In this document: positions 1 to 6,451 of the stretch, in pieces
Layout of the letters: each line of letters begins with the position of its first letter
Numbering within the stretch: position 1 is the first letter of the stretch
Assembly: GCA_017529175.1 (NCBI GenBank)
Contig: JAFXNX010000153.1
Span: 1 to 13,652 of the forward strand
DNA length: 13,652 bases
DNA from: Clostridia bacterium
GTDB lineage: Bacteria; Bacillota_A; Clostridia; Oscillospirales; CAG-272
Direction of reading: 5' to 3'
Notes under the pieces: model-generated
What the model saw: only the letters and a program-made list of their open reading frames with translations
Databases searched by the model: none
What the model was told of the DNA's origin: nothing
Position numbers and translations under genes: made by a program

Positions 1-356
1 ACGGCGACGCCGTCGCCGTAGGCGCGGATATAAAGGACGGGTACATTGCCGTCAAGGGATGGCTTGAAGTGTCGTCCGTCTCGGTGGACGAGTTTTTTGG
101 ACGAATGAGCAGAATCGGCGTCGATACTGTGATCTGCACCGATATATCGAAGGACGGCGCAATGAGAGGGACGAACAGGGCTCTTTACCGTGAGCTTTCC
201 TCAAAATACAGCGTTAATATAGTCGCGTCCGGCGGAGTTTCGTCCCTTGACGACATATCGGCGCTGAAAGAAATGGGGCTTTACGGAGCGATCATCGGCA
301 AGGCGTACTACACAGGCGAGATCGACCTTGCCGCGGCATGCGAGGTGGCAAAGTGA
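1..356 (+). CDS. hisA: HisA, phosphoribosylformimino-ProFAR isomerase, 3' part (5' end outside window)
   Basis: This enzyme catalyses the Amadori isomerisation of ProFAR to PRFAR in histidine biosynthesis, in the cytoplasm. Only the C-terminal half is present; the frame is open from base 3 with no start in the window. The visible protein has the late strands of a TIM barrel. A GADIKDG segment near base 21 carries the Asp expected to be the second general acid/base. It is followed by a KGW segment, a CTDISKDGAM loop, and the phosphate-binding ASGGVSS and GAIIGKAYY loops. About 117 residues are seen of a usual length near 240. The stop overlaps the hisF GTG start (GTGA at 353-356), so the two genes are translationally coupled. 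The identity rests on these motifs plus hisF immediately downstream. The true gene start cannot be judged here. Confidence 0.95.
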   Translation, partial: GDAVAVGADIKDGYIAVKGWLEVSSVSVDEFFGRMSRIGVDTVICTDISKDGAMRGTNRALYRELSSKYSVNIVASGGVSSLDDISALKEMGLYGAIIGKAYYTGEIDLAAACEVAK

Positions 357-1111
357 TAACTAAAAGAATAATACCATGTCTTGACGTAAAGGACGGAAGG
401 GTCGTTAAAGGCGTCAATTTTACAGGGCTCAGTGACGTCGCATCCCCCGTGGAGCTTGCGAAATACTACAGTTCAGCGGGAGCGGACGAGCTGGTCTTCT
501 ACGATATAACGGCGTCCGCCGAGGGCAGGGCGCTGTTCACGGATATTTTGACGGAGACTGCGAAGAGCGTATTCATACCCTTGACCGTCGGAGGCGGGAT
601 AAACTCCGTCGCGGACTTCGACCGCGTGCTGAAGTGCGGCGCTGACAAGGTGAGCGTCAATTCCGGCGCGATAAGGGATCCTTCGATAATAAAGGAGGCT
701 GCGCGCCTTTACGGCGATCAGTGCGTCGTGCTGTCCGCCGACGTCAAGAGAGTCGACGGCGTGTTCCGCGTCTTTGCAAAAGGCGGCAGGGAAAACACCG
801 GTATGGAAGCGGTCGAATGGATAAAGCGCTGCGTCGGCGACGGCGCGGGCGAGGTCGTTCTCAACTCGATAGACACGGACGGAGTAAAAGGCGGGTTTGA
901 CCTTGAAATGCTCCGCGCTGTATCGGAGGCGGTCCCGGTACCGGTCATCGCGTCGGGCGGCGCGGGCTGTATCTACGACTTTGTAAAACTGTTCACGACT
1001 TTGCCGAAGGTGGATGCGGGGCTTGCCGCGTCGATATTCCACTTCGGCGAAGTAAAAATAAAAGATTTAAAAGAGACGCTCGGATCGTACGGGATCCCTG
1101 TGAGACTGTGA
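353..1111 (+). CDS. hisF: HisF, imidazole glycerol phosphate synthase cyclase subunit
   Basis: HisF takes ammonia from the glutaminase partner HisH and closes the ring of PRFAR, giving imidazole glycerol phosphate and AICAR. I place the start at GTG 353, which gives 252 residues, the usual length, beginning [20 protein letters not shown] at 342-345 sits 7 bases upstream. An upstream ATG at 338 would add five residues not seen in the family. The catalytic aspartates are both present: D11 in PCLDVKDG and D130 in [10 protein letters not shown]. Phosphate-binding loops TVGGGI (about 78-83) and IASGGAG follow. hisH is not in the window and is expected upstream. The gene overlaps hisA by 4 bases and lies 7 bases before hisIE. 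Confidence 0.97.
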   Translation: MITKRIIPCLDVKDGRVVKGVNFTGLSDVASPVELAKYYSSAGADELVFYDITASAEGRALFTDILTETAKSVFIPLTVGGGINSVADFDRVLKCGADKVSVNSGAIRDPSIIKEAARLYGDQCVVLSADVKRVDGVFRVFAKGGRENTGMEAVEWIKRCVGDGAGEVVLNSIDTDGVKGGFDLEMLRAVSEAVPVPVIASGGAGCIYDFVKLFTTLPKVDAGLAASIFHFGEVKIKDLKETLGSYGIPVRL

Positions 1112-1118
1112 GGTTGTT

Positions 1119-1778
1119 ATGATAAACGTTGATGAACTGAAATTCGATGAAAAGGGGCTTATCCCGGCGATAGTAGTCGATTCCGTGACAAAGCGGGTGC
1201 TGACGCTCGCTTATATGAACAAGGAAAGCCTTGCGATAACAATGGAAAAGGGGCTGACATGCTTTTTCAGCCGTTCTCGCGGCGAGCTCTGGCTCAAAGG
1301 GGAGACGAGCGGGAACTATCAGCACGTCGTCTCGATCACCGCGGACTGCGACCGCGACGCGCTGACTGTCGTCGTCGAGCCGGAGGGACCCGCATGTCAC
1401 CTCGGAACGACTTCGTGCTTCAACGATACGGTGTACGAAAGCGACGAGTATCACGAGTTTTCCCTCGATATGCTGATGACTCTCATCGAAGGGCGCAAAA
1501 AGGAAAAGAAAGAAGGCTCGTATACGACGTACCTCTTTGAAAAAGGACTCGATAAGATCCTCAAGAAAGTCGGCGAGGAGTGTACGGAAGTCATAATCGC
1601 GGCAAAGGACCGTGACCGCGCGGAGACTGTCTACGAGATCGCGGACCTGACTTATCACGTTCTCGTTCTTATGATCGAAGCGGGTATCTCGATCGAAGAC
1701 ATACACCGCGAGCTTGCGTCCCGCCACGTCATAGACCACAAGGTGAAGCAGGAGAAAATGGCAAGTGATAACGCGTGA
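1119..1778 (+). CDS. hisI: HisIE, bifunctional PRA-CH cyclohydrolase / PRA-PH pyrophosphohydrolase
   Basis: This 219-residue fusion performs steps two and three of histidine biosynthesis: PRA-PH removes pyrophosphate from PR-ATP, and PRA-CH then opens the adenine ring of PR-AMP. Residues 1-105 are the cyclohydrolase (HisI) domain, with the metal-binding DCDRD at 76-80 and zinc cysteines 77, 93 and 100 in the PACHLG and TSCF motifs. Residues about 115-205 are the all-helical MazG-like HisE domain, with the acidic EECTE at 153-157 and the [12 protein letters not shown] helix. A lysine- and glutamate-rich linker (about 126-133) joins them. An AGG 5 bases before the ATG serves as a short ribosome site. 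The end overlaps the next gene by 14 bases. Confidence 0.96.
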   Translation: MINVDELKFDEKGLIPAIVVDSVTKRVLTLAYMNKESLAITMEKGLTCFFSRSRGELWLKGETSGNYQHVVSITADCDRDALTVVVEPEGPACHLGTTSCFNDTVYESDEYHEFSLDMLMTLIEGRKKEKKEGSYTTYLFEKGLDKILKKVGEECTEVIIAAKDRDRAETVYEIADLTYHVLVLMIEAGISIEDIHRELASRHVIDHKVKQEKMASDNA

Positions 1779-2535
1779 TTACCATACTCACACGACCTTC
1801 TGCGACGGGCATAACACCCCGCGCGAGATGGTCGAAGCGGCGCTCTCCTTCGGTATGGACGAGATAGGTCTTTCGGGACACGCCCACCAGCCGTTCGACT
1901 TCGATTACTGTATGTCAAAAGAGGGAAGCGCCCTGTACCGCGAAGAGGTAAGAGCGCTGCAAAATGAGTATGACGGAAAGATAAAAGTCTCACTCGGCGT
2001 TGAGAAAGACCTTTACTCCGACGAGGACACGGCGGGGCTCGACTACGTTATCGGCTCGACGCATTATTTCAAGTTCGGTGACGAATACTACGCTGTCGAC
2101 GCCGGAGCCGACGTTCTCTCGTTCGTCATAGAAAAACACTTCCGGGGCGACGCACTTTCAATGTGTGAAGCGTATTATGAGAACGTCGCGAAGATCGGAG
2201 AGGTCATTCGTCCCGATATCGTCGGACACTTCGACCTTGTAACAAAGTATAACGACGGCGGCAGATTCTTTGACGAGAGCGCGCCGCGCTACGTCGCCGC
2301 GTGGCAGCGCGCCGCGGACACGCTACTTGCGACCTGCCGCCTCTTCGAGATCAACACGGGCGCTATGTACCGCGTCGGAAAGACAAGACCTTACCCGTCT
2401 CTTGAGATCATATCGTATATCAAAGAGCGCGGAGGACGATTCATCCTCTCAAGCGACAGCCACACCGCAAAGTCTCTCTGCTTCCGCTTCGACGAGTACG
2501 AACACCTCGCAGATACAGACAATTTGTTTGAATAA
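1765..2535 (+). CDS. hisJ: Histidinol-phosphatase, PHP family (HisJ/HisK-like)
   Basis: The predicted role is to hydrolyse L-histidinol phosphate to histidinol, the penultimate stage of the pathway. The 256-residue protein opens at GTG 1765, inside hisIE, with a GGAG about 10 bases upstream. The metal-binding set of PHP phosphoesterases is visible: H7 and H9 in DYHTHTTF, D14 and H16, H39 in LSGHAH, E80 in GVEKD, H100 in GSTHYF, H155 in VGHFD, and D231 and H233 in SSDSHTA. The length fits the HisJ group. The function is inferred from family plus position at the end of a his operon. PHP proteins include other phosphatases, so the substrate is not proven by sequence alone. The codon usage matches its neighbours. 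Confidence 0.88.
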   Translation: MITRDYHTHTTFCDGHNTPREMVEAALSFGMDEIGLSGHAHQPFDFDYCMSKEGSALYREEVRALQNEYDGKIKVSLGVEKDLYSDEDTAGLDYVIGSTHYFKFGDEYYAVDAGADVLSFVIEKHFRGDALSMCEAYYENVAKIGEVIRPDIVGHFDLVTKYNDGGRFFDESAPRYVAAWQRAADTLLATCRLFEINTGAMYRVGKTRPYPSLEIISYIKERGGRFILSSDSHTAKSLCFRFDEYEHLADTDNLFE

Positions 2536-2540
2536 AATAA

Positions 2541-2574
2541 GCGCCGCGGAGATATCCGCGGCGCGATATTTTTC
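2541..2574. terminator. Intrinsic terminator, probably bidirectional
   Basis: A perfect 10-bp G+C-rich stem (2541-2550 with 2555-2564) encloses a GATA loop. It is followed on the plus strand by GATATTTTT, with five Ts at 2569-2573. On the minus strand the same stem is followed by a T-rich run (complement of 2531-2540). It lies 5 bases after the histidinol-phosphatase stop and 59 bases past the stop of the convergent lipoprotein gene, so it probably ends both transcripts. The remaining bases 2575-2632 hold nothing I can recognise. Confidence 0.85.
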
Positions 2575-2632
2575 AGGGGCAAATCTTTGAAAAGAGTTCC
2601 CACTGACCCATTCAGAAACTTTCGGGATCGAT

Positions 2633-3448
2633 TTAATTAAAATCTGCGATATATTCACATATATCTTCGAGCGTTTCATCGCCGTAGTGAACGGCGTCGT
2701 CGACGAACGTGACGCTTCCGTTTGTGATATCCTTGACCGTAGTATATCCGGCAAGGGCGTCTTTCAGGACTTCGCTTGACGAGACGGCAAGATTAAGTTT
2801 CTCATTACAGTCGTCAACGTGTTCGTTGAATACCTCCGACGTCAGCCCGTCCGAGAAGTTTACGCCGTCTTTTACTCCGGCAAATCCGATGACGACGATA
2901 TCGGGGCGGTAAGTCCTGCCGTCGATCTCACACTCCATCGAGGCAAGCTTTTCCGCGGCGGCGACGGCGTAAGATACCGACTCGTCGTTTTCGCTGTCTG
3001 TATGATCGTAATCGTTGATCGTTGCGAAGAAAAACAGCGTACACCTGCCGCGAGTCTTTATCTGCTCTTCAAAGCATTTTCTTACTTCTTCAAACGAATC
3101 ATCCGTTATGATCTGCGGCGCGTATCCCGGTATATAGTGTCCGCCCCAGAAGGCAAAGGCGGCAAAATCGCACTCTCCCGCGCTTTGCTGATACTCTCCG
3201 AGCTGACAGCACCTGCTGTCTCCGATGACGATTTTTCCGGAAAGATAAGGAGCCGAGTCAGAGAAAGTGTGATAATAGACTCCGTTTTGTTCTCCCGAAT
3301 CGTAATTTGAAACGGACGTTTCAGCGCCGGCGACGGTCCTTTGTGTATCGTCGCCCGATATATCGGCGGTCCCGCCGCAGCCCGCAAGGGATGAGATAAG
3401 CAGGACAAATGCGACAAATGCCGAAAATGTCTTCGAAAGTTTTTTCAT
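2633..3448 (-). CDS. SGNH-hydrolase-like lipoprotein
   Basis: This 271-residue protein begins at ATG 3448 (MKKLSK...). It has a lysine-rich n-region, a hydrophobic stretch at about 8-20 and a lipobox LAGC at 21-24, so it should be lipidated at C24 and anchored outside the membrane. An acidic, Ser/Thr-rich linker follows. The core resembles SGNH/GDSL hydrolases: GDS at 76-78 (nucleophile S78), TIND at 143-146 matching the block III Gly-x-Asn-Asp region, and DAVH at 251-254 matching the C-terminal Asp-x-x-His. The family acts on acyl or acetyl esters, often on glycans; the substrate here is unknown. A TTG at 3466 would add six residues, but the ATG just past the upstream stop is more natural. 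It is second in a two-gene unit after the sialidase-like gene. Confidence 0.75.
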   Translation of the reverse strand: MKKLSKTFSAFVAFVLLISSLAGCGGTADISGDDTQRTVAGAETSVSNYDSGEQNGVYYHTFSDSAPYLSGKIVIGDSRCCQLGEYQQSAGECDFAAFAFWGGHYIPGYAPQIITDDSFEEVRKCFEEQIKTRGRCTLFFFATINDYDHTDSENDESVSYAVAAAEKLASMECEIDGRTYRPDIVVIGFAGVKDGVNFSDGLTSEVFNEHVDDCNEKLNLAVSSSEVLKDALAGYTTVKDITNGSVTFVDDAVHYGDETLEDICEYIADFN

Positions 3449-3452
3449 TTTA

Positions 3453-4517
3453 TCATTCTTCAACAAGGCGAACGTATCTTATTCCGCGAACCTCGCCCTG
3501 TTCATACCAAAGCACGACGAGAAGAGTTCCGTCGGGAAGGAGCTTTACGTGAGGCTCGCCGAACGAGAAATCGGTCCACTCGGTGAAGTCTCCGCTGCTC
3601 TCGCTCCTTGTCGCGCTTTCCGCCGCCCATACCGGCTCGTTGCAGATCATGCCGCAGTCTTCGTCAGTCGGCTTTTCGTGAGCGAGCCAGACGCCGACGG
3701 TGCCTTCTTTTCTCTGGTTGTAAGCGATATATACGTCGCCGTCACGACCGGCGCAAATGCCCGTGCTCTGACCGCGGAAGGGCTGCGCTGCGGGACGCGA
3801 GAACGTTGCGCCGTTGTCGCTTGATATAAGATATCTGCTCGAATCATCGCTTGCCGTCTGCCATGTTGAGACGAAAAGTCTTCCGTCGGAGAGACGCTCG
3901 ATCCAGCTTTCGGCGTAAAGGCACGGCGCGTCGACGACGGCGAACTTTTCGCCCTTGAAAGTCCCGTCTTTGTTTGTCAGCTTTACCATGCAGCAGGTGT
4001 CGACTTCTTCTTTTTTATCTATCGTCGGATAGGGCGAATAAATGATCGTCACAGAGCCGTCGGCGTCGACGAGCGCGCCGCCGGGGTTTTCCGCAGAAGC
4101 ATAAAAGGGAACTGCAACTTCGCTGAGATCGGGGAAATCTTTTCCGTCGTCCGAGATCGCGTAAACGAGAGAGTTCTCCTTCATTCCGCCCGCCTCGTCC
4201 GACCAGAACGCTTCACCAGGATATGCGATATCCCACATTTTTCCGCCGAGAGACACTCTGCCGTCGTGAGTGTTCCTGATCGAAATGAACGCAGACTTTT
4301 TGCCCGTCAGATGCGGGTAGATCTCTCTTGCCTCGCTCCAGACTTCGCCGTCTTTAGAGTATGCTATCATCGGTACGAAATCGTTCGCGCCGCTCTTTGA
4401 ATTGAGCATGAAAGAGCAGGCGAGAGTTCCGTCCGGAAGGAGCGCTACTCTCGGGCCGCTCGTCATCTTTGATTCTTTTGTCGTATATACGTCGCCTTCT
4501 GAGATCTTACGAAACAT
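3453..4517 (-). CDS. Sialidase-like Asp-box (BNR repeat) beta-propeller protein
   Basis: I choose ATG 4517 (354 residues). An AAGGA lies 10 bases upstream and a promoter at 4551-4579 sits between this start and an upstream in-frame start at 4604, which would fall before the transcript begins. At least three Asp-box-type repeats are visible: SKDGEVW (54-60), SDDGKDF (122-128) and SSDNGATF (232-239), plus repeated LLPDGTL strands near 27-32 and 327-332. This is the signature of six-bladed sialidase or related glycosidase propellers. An early Arg (R23 in GPRVALL) could belong to the arginine cluster that holds the sialic acid carboxylate, but I cannot confirm the full catalytic set. No signal peptide is seen, so it is predicted cytoplasmic. 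It could be a true exo-sialidase or a non-sialidase relative. Confidence 0.75.
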   Translation of the reverse strand: MFRKISEGDVYTTKESKMTSGPRVALLPDGTLACSFMLNSKSGANDFVPMIAYSKDGEVWSEAREIYPHLTGKKSAFISIRNTHDGRVSLGGKMWDIAYPGEAFWSDEAGGMKENSLVYAISDDGKDFPDLSEVAVPFYASAENPGGALVDADGSVTIIYSPYPTIDKKEEVDTCCMVKLTNKDGTFKGEKFAVVDAPCLYAESWIERLSDGRLFVSTWQTASDDSSRYLISSDNGATFSRPAAQPFRGQSTGICAGRDGDVYIAYNQRKEGTVGVWLAHEKPTDEDCGMICNEPVWAAESATRSESSGDFTEWTDFSFGEPHVKLLPDGTLLVVLWYEQGEVRGIRYVRLVEE

Positions 4518-4550
4518 AATTATCACGTCCTTATTTTTGCTTGTGATGAC

Positions 4551-4579
4551 AGTATAGCAGATATTGACCTCTTTTTCAA
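4551..4579 (-). promoter_or_regulatory. Sigma-A-type promoter for the sialidase-like / SGNH unit
   Basis: Read on the minus strand, TTGAAA (complement of 4574-4579) is followed after exactly 17 bases by TATACT (complement of 4551-4556). Transcription should start near 4544, giving a leader of about 27 bases before the ATG at 4517. Match and spacing are close to consensus. It supports the shorter start of the sialidase-like gene. Confidence 0.72.
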
Positions 4580-4629
4580 TATCTATCCCATATTTTGCGG
4601 TCATATTTGCATTTTTTGAGCTAAAATTA

Positions 4630-4658
4630 TTGATTTAATCAAGTATATATGATATAAT
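4630..4658 (+). promoter_or_regulatory. Extended -10 promoter of the ATP synthase operon
   Basis: TTGATT (4630-4635), a 17-base spacer and a perfect TATAAT (4653-4658), preceded by TG at 4650-4651, make an extended -10 sigma-A promoter. A start near 4665 would leave a leader of about 33 bases before atpB, too short for a riboswitch. It is A+T-rich and diverges from the promoter at 4551-4579 with about 50 bases between the -35 elements. I see no clear operator in between. Confidence 0.78.
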
Positions 4659-4697
4659 TCTTAAGTAAAATCACAAATCGACCGAGGTGATGTCTTG

Positions 4698-5312
4698 ATG
4701 GTCAAAAAGAAAATGAGCAGAAAGGCGCTGTTCATTATCGTGTGGCTCTCCCTGATCGCTCTTTTGATCTGCGCGATCGCCCTCTGCGGGCTCTCTTCTC
4801 ATCACGAAGAGACGATAAAGGAAGCGATGCTCGACGGAGTGCTTCACGAGAGAAACAAAATATCGCTCTTCGGACTCGAGGTGAATCCGGGACTTATCGC
4901 GGCATTAATCGTCAGCGGCGCGCTGATACTGATCGCGCTTCTGATCCGCATATTCGCGATTCCGAGATTCAAACGCATACCCGGGAAATTTCAATCGGTC
5001 ATCGAATGGATCGTTGAGTTCTTTTCGGGCATGGCAAAAGGTAATTCGCCTCACCATGCGGGATTCGTCGGAGCGTATATCTTCAGCGCCGGCGTATACA
5101 TCTTTTTCGGAACGCTCTTCGAGCTTTCCGGAATACAGGTGATAACGACGCGCGGGGAAGCGATTTCGCTTCCGGCGCCGCTTTCTGACATAAACGGCGC
5201 GATCGCGATGGGCGTTCTCTCATACGTCGTGATCCTCGGCGCGGGACTTGTTTTCGGAAAAGTCAAGGGAGTGCTCGGGGTGCTGAAAACTTTTCGCTTC
5301 CGATCTCAATGA
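4698..5312 (+). CDS. atpB: ATP synthase Fo subunit a (AtpB), N-terminal piece; frame breaks near base 5294
   Basis: Subunit a forms the proton half-channels against the c ring. ATG 4698 is preferred (204 residues): AGGTGA at 4685-4690 lies 7 bases upstream, while TTG 4695 is too close. The piece has hydrophobic helices at about 8-30, 60-85 and 120-145 and a further one near 170-190. A family-like LPAPLSDIN segment precedes the last helix. After residue Lys197 the frame reads TFRFRSQ and stops, where the family expects the SLxLRLFG helix. That helix continues in the -1 frame (FSLPIS then MSFRLFG). Alone, this piece lacks the essential arginine and could not conduct protons. It may be a true split protein, the zero-frame product of a frameshift, or a sequence error. 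Confidence 0.85.
   Translation: MVKKKMSRKALFIIVWLSLIALLICAIALCGLSSHHEETIKEAMLDGVLHERNKISLFGLEVNPGLIAALIVSGALILIALLIRIFAIPRFKRIPGKFQSVIEWIVEFFSGMAKGNSPHHAGFVGAYIFSAGVYIFFGTLFELSGIQVITTRGEAISLPAPLSDINGAIAMGVLSYVVILGAGLVFGKVKGVLGVLKTFRFRSQ
5291..5312 (+). other. atpB frame junction: TTTT slip point and ATGA overlap
   Basis: The zero-frame codons ACT TTT CGC (5289-5297) sit on a TTTT run at 5291-5294. Slipping back one base on TTT joins the pieces as VLKTF-SLPISMSFRLFG, which restores the family pattern exactly. Without a slip, the first ORF ends at TGA 5310-5312 and overlaps ATG 5309 of the second (ATGA), a common arrangement for reinitiation, but no ribosome site precedes that ATG. A canonical X XXY YYZ heptamer is not present. 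A possible imperfect hairpin (about 5311-5335) lies 16 bases downstream, farther than usual for stimulated -1 shifting. Confidence 0.6.
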
Positions 5313-5533
5313 GCTTCCGTCTTTTCGGAGCGCTCCTCAGCGGACTGCTCGTCACAGAACTCGTTTACTATTACGTCGAGCTCAGTTTCGTTATGCCGGT
5401 CATCGTGGGAGTTTTGTTCACTCTTCTGCACGCGCTGATCCAGGCGTACGTCCTGACGACGCTCGTATCTATTTTCTACGGCGAAGCCGCCGAACCAAAA
5501 CCTAAAATAATCAAGGAAAAGAAGGTAAAATGA
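5309..5533 (+). CDS. atpB: ATP synthase Fo subunit a (AtpB), C-terminal piece
   Basis: This 74-residue ORF holds the last two helices of subunit a. R4 in MSFRLFG aligns with the essential arginine (E. coli aR210) that contacts the c-ring carboxylate. Q45 in LIQAYVL aligns with E. coli Q252, and the 41-residue spacing between them fits the family. The residues just after RLFG differ from the usual RLFGNxxAGE: the Asn is Ala and the Gly-Glu is replaced (ALLSGLL). A lysine-rich tail ends the protein. In-frame sequence matching the family continues upstream of this ATG to about 5294, so the ATG lies inside a conserved helix. Joined with the first piece, the total is about 278 residues, normal for AtpB. 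Confidence 0.82.
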   Translation: MSFRLFGALLSGLLVTELVYYYVELSFVMPVIVGVLFTLLHALIQAYVLTTLVSIFYGEAAEPKPKIIKEKKVK

Positions 5534-5534
5534 A

Positions 5535-5897
5535 ATGAAAAAAATCGCTTTTATAATCGCAGTTGCAATCGTTATGACGTTCACGATAGCGTCCCTCACA
5601 TCTGTTTTTGCCGCTGACGAAGACGTGGCAGTCCTTTCCGCGGAAGAGAAAACGGAGCAGACGGAAGACTCGTCAAAGGGCACGAAAGCCGTAGCGGCGG
5701 CAGTAGTCGTCGCGATAGCTGCTGGCGCGGGAGCGCTCGGTATGGCGATCGCGATAGGCAAGAGCACAGAGAGCATGGCGCGTCAGCCCGAGGCGGCGGG
5801 AAAGATCAACTCCGCAATGATGCTCGGACTCGTCTTCATCGAGACGGCGATAATCTACGCGCTCATCGTTGCGATCCTCATCATATTCGTTCTTTAA
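5535..5897 (+). CDS. atpE: ATP synthase Fo subunit c (AtpE) with N-terminal leader extension
   Basis: Subunit c is the helical hairpin that forms the rotating ring. Residues 50-120 are the normal hairpin: a Gly/Ala-rich helix 1 (52-77), the polar loop SMARQPEAAG (80-89) and helix 2 with the ion-carrying carboxylate E103 in FIETAIIY. Family members are usually 70-90 residues; this one is 120. The surplus is a signal-peptide-like start (two lysines, a hydrophobic stretch 4-21 and a likely cleavage site after VFA or FAA near 26-27) and an acidic linker rich in Glu, Asp and Thr (28-48). The position of the Na+-binding Gln of Ilyobacter is Met70, so proton use is more likely, although the ET and Y around E103 resemble Na+-type rings. 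A GAAGGT at 5521-5526 lies 8 bases before the ATG. Confidence 0.93.
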   Translation: MKKIAFIIAVAIVMTFTIASLTSVFAADEDVAVLSAEEKTEQTEDSSKGTKAVAAAVVVAIAAGAGALGMAIAIGKSTESMARQPEAAGKINSAMMLGLVFIETAIIYALIVAILIIFVL

Positions 5898-5932
5898 AAA
5901 TCTTGTAAAACAGAAAAAGGAGTGGCGGGAAT

Positions 5933-6451
5933 ATGAATGCACCGCTCAATATAGATCTTACCCAGATCCTTTTGCATATGCTGAACTTCGTCATCCTGTT
6001 CGGCGCGCTGACGCTTATCCTTTATAAGCCGGTCATGAAGTTTTTAAAGGAGCGCCGCGCTCACTATGAAGAACTCGAAAAGATCAACAAAGAGCGTACG
6101 GCGGAGTGCGAAAGGCTGAAAGCGGAATACGAAGAAAAACTGAAGTCGGTTGACGAAAAAGCTTCCGAAGCGAGAAGAGAGGCTGAGGCGCTCGCAGCCG
6201 AGAACGCGAAGCGCTATATAGAAAAAGCGCAAATCAGAGCCGGCGAGATCGTCAAAGCTGCGGAAGAGGAAGCGGAAGCGAGAAAAGCTCATACCCTTGA
6301 GTCCGCGCAGACCGAGATCGGAGAGCTCGTTTTGAGCGCCGCTCAAAAGCTGATGAACGATTCGGCGTCGCGGGAGTCGGATTCGGCGCTGTACGATAAG
6401 TTCATCGACACGGCAAGCAACGGAAAGAACGGAGACGGCGGCGATGAGTGA
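5933..6451 (+). CDS. atpF: ATP synthase Fo subunit b (AtpF)
   Basis: Subunit b is the membrane-anchored peripheral stalk that holds F1 still against rotor torque. The 172-residue protein has one membrane helix at about 10-32, starting with a family-like NIDLTQILLHMLNF, then KPVMKFLKERR and a long charged coiled coil (about 35-130) rich in Glu, Lys, Ala and Arg. It ends with a LYDKFID segment and a short Gly/Asp-rich tail. Length is ordinary, so the missing delta N-terminal domain has not been fused here. AAGGAG at 5917-5922 lies 10 bases before the ATG. The 3' end overlaps atpA by 8 bases. In normal enzymes the b C-terminus binds the delta C-terminal domain, which here is attached to alpha. 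Confidence 0.94.
   Translation: MNAPLNIDLTQILLHMLNFVILFGALTLILYKPVMKFLKERRAHYEELEKINKERTAECERLKAEYEEKLKSVDEKASEARREAEALAAENAKRYIEKAQIRAGEIVKAAEEEAEARKAHTLESAQTEIGELVLSAAQKLMNDSASRESDSALYDKFIDTASNGKNGDGGDE

Noticed and set aside
338..352. ATG at 338 as hisF start
   Set aside because: It adds five residues before the conserved [11 protein letters not shown] start; GTG 353 has correctly spaced GAGG and the stop-start overlap typical of this operon.
4518..4604. Upstream extension of the sialidase-like protein to a start at 4604 (29 extra residues)
   Set aside because: The -10 and -35 boxes of its own promoter lie inside the extension, and the ATG at 4517 has a ribosome site.
4659..4697. Possible riboswitch or attenuator leader before atpB
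   Set aside because: The predicted leader is only about 33 bases and contains no stable hairpin.
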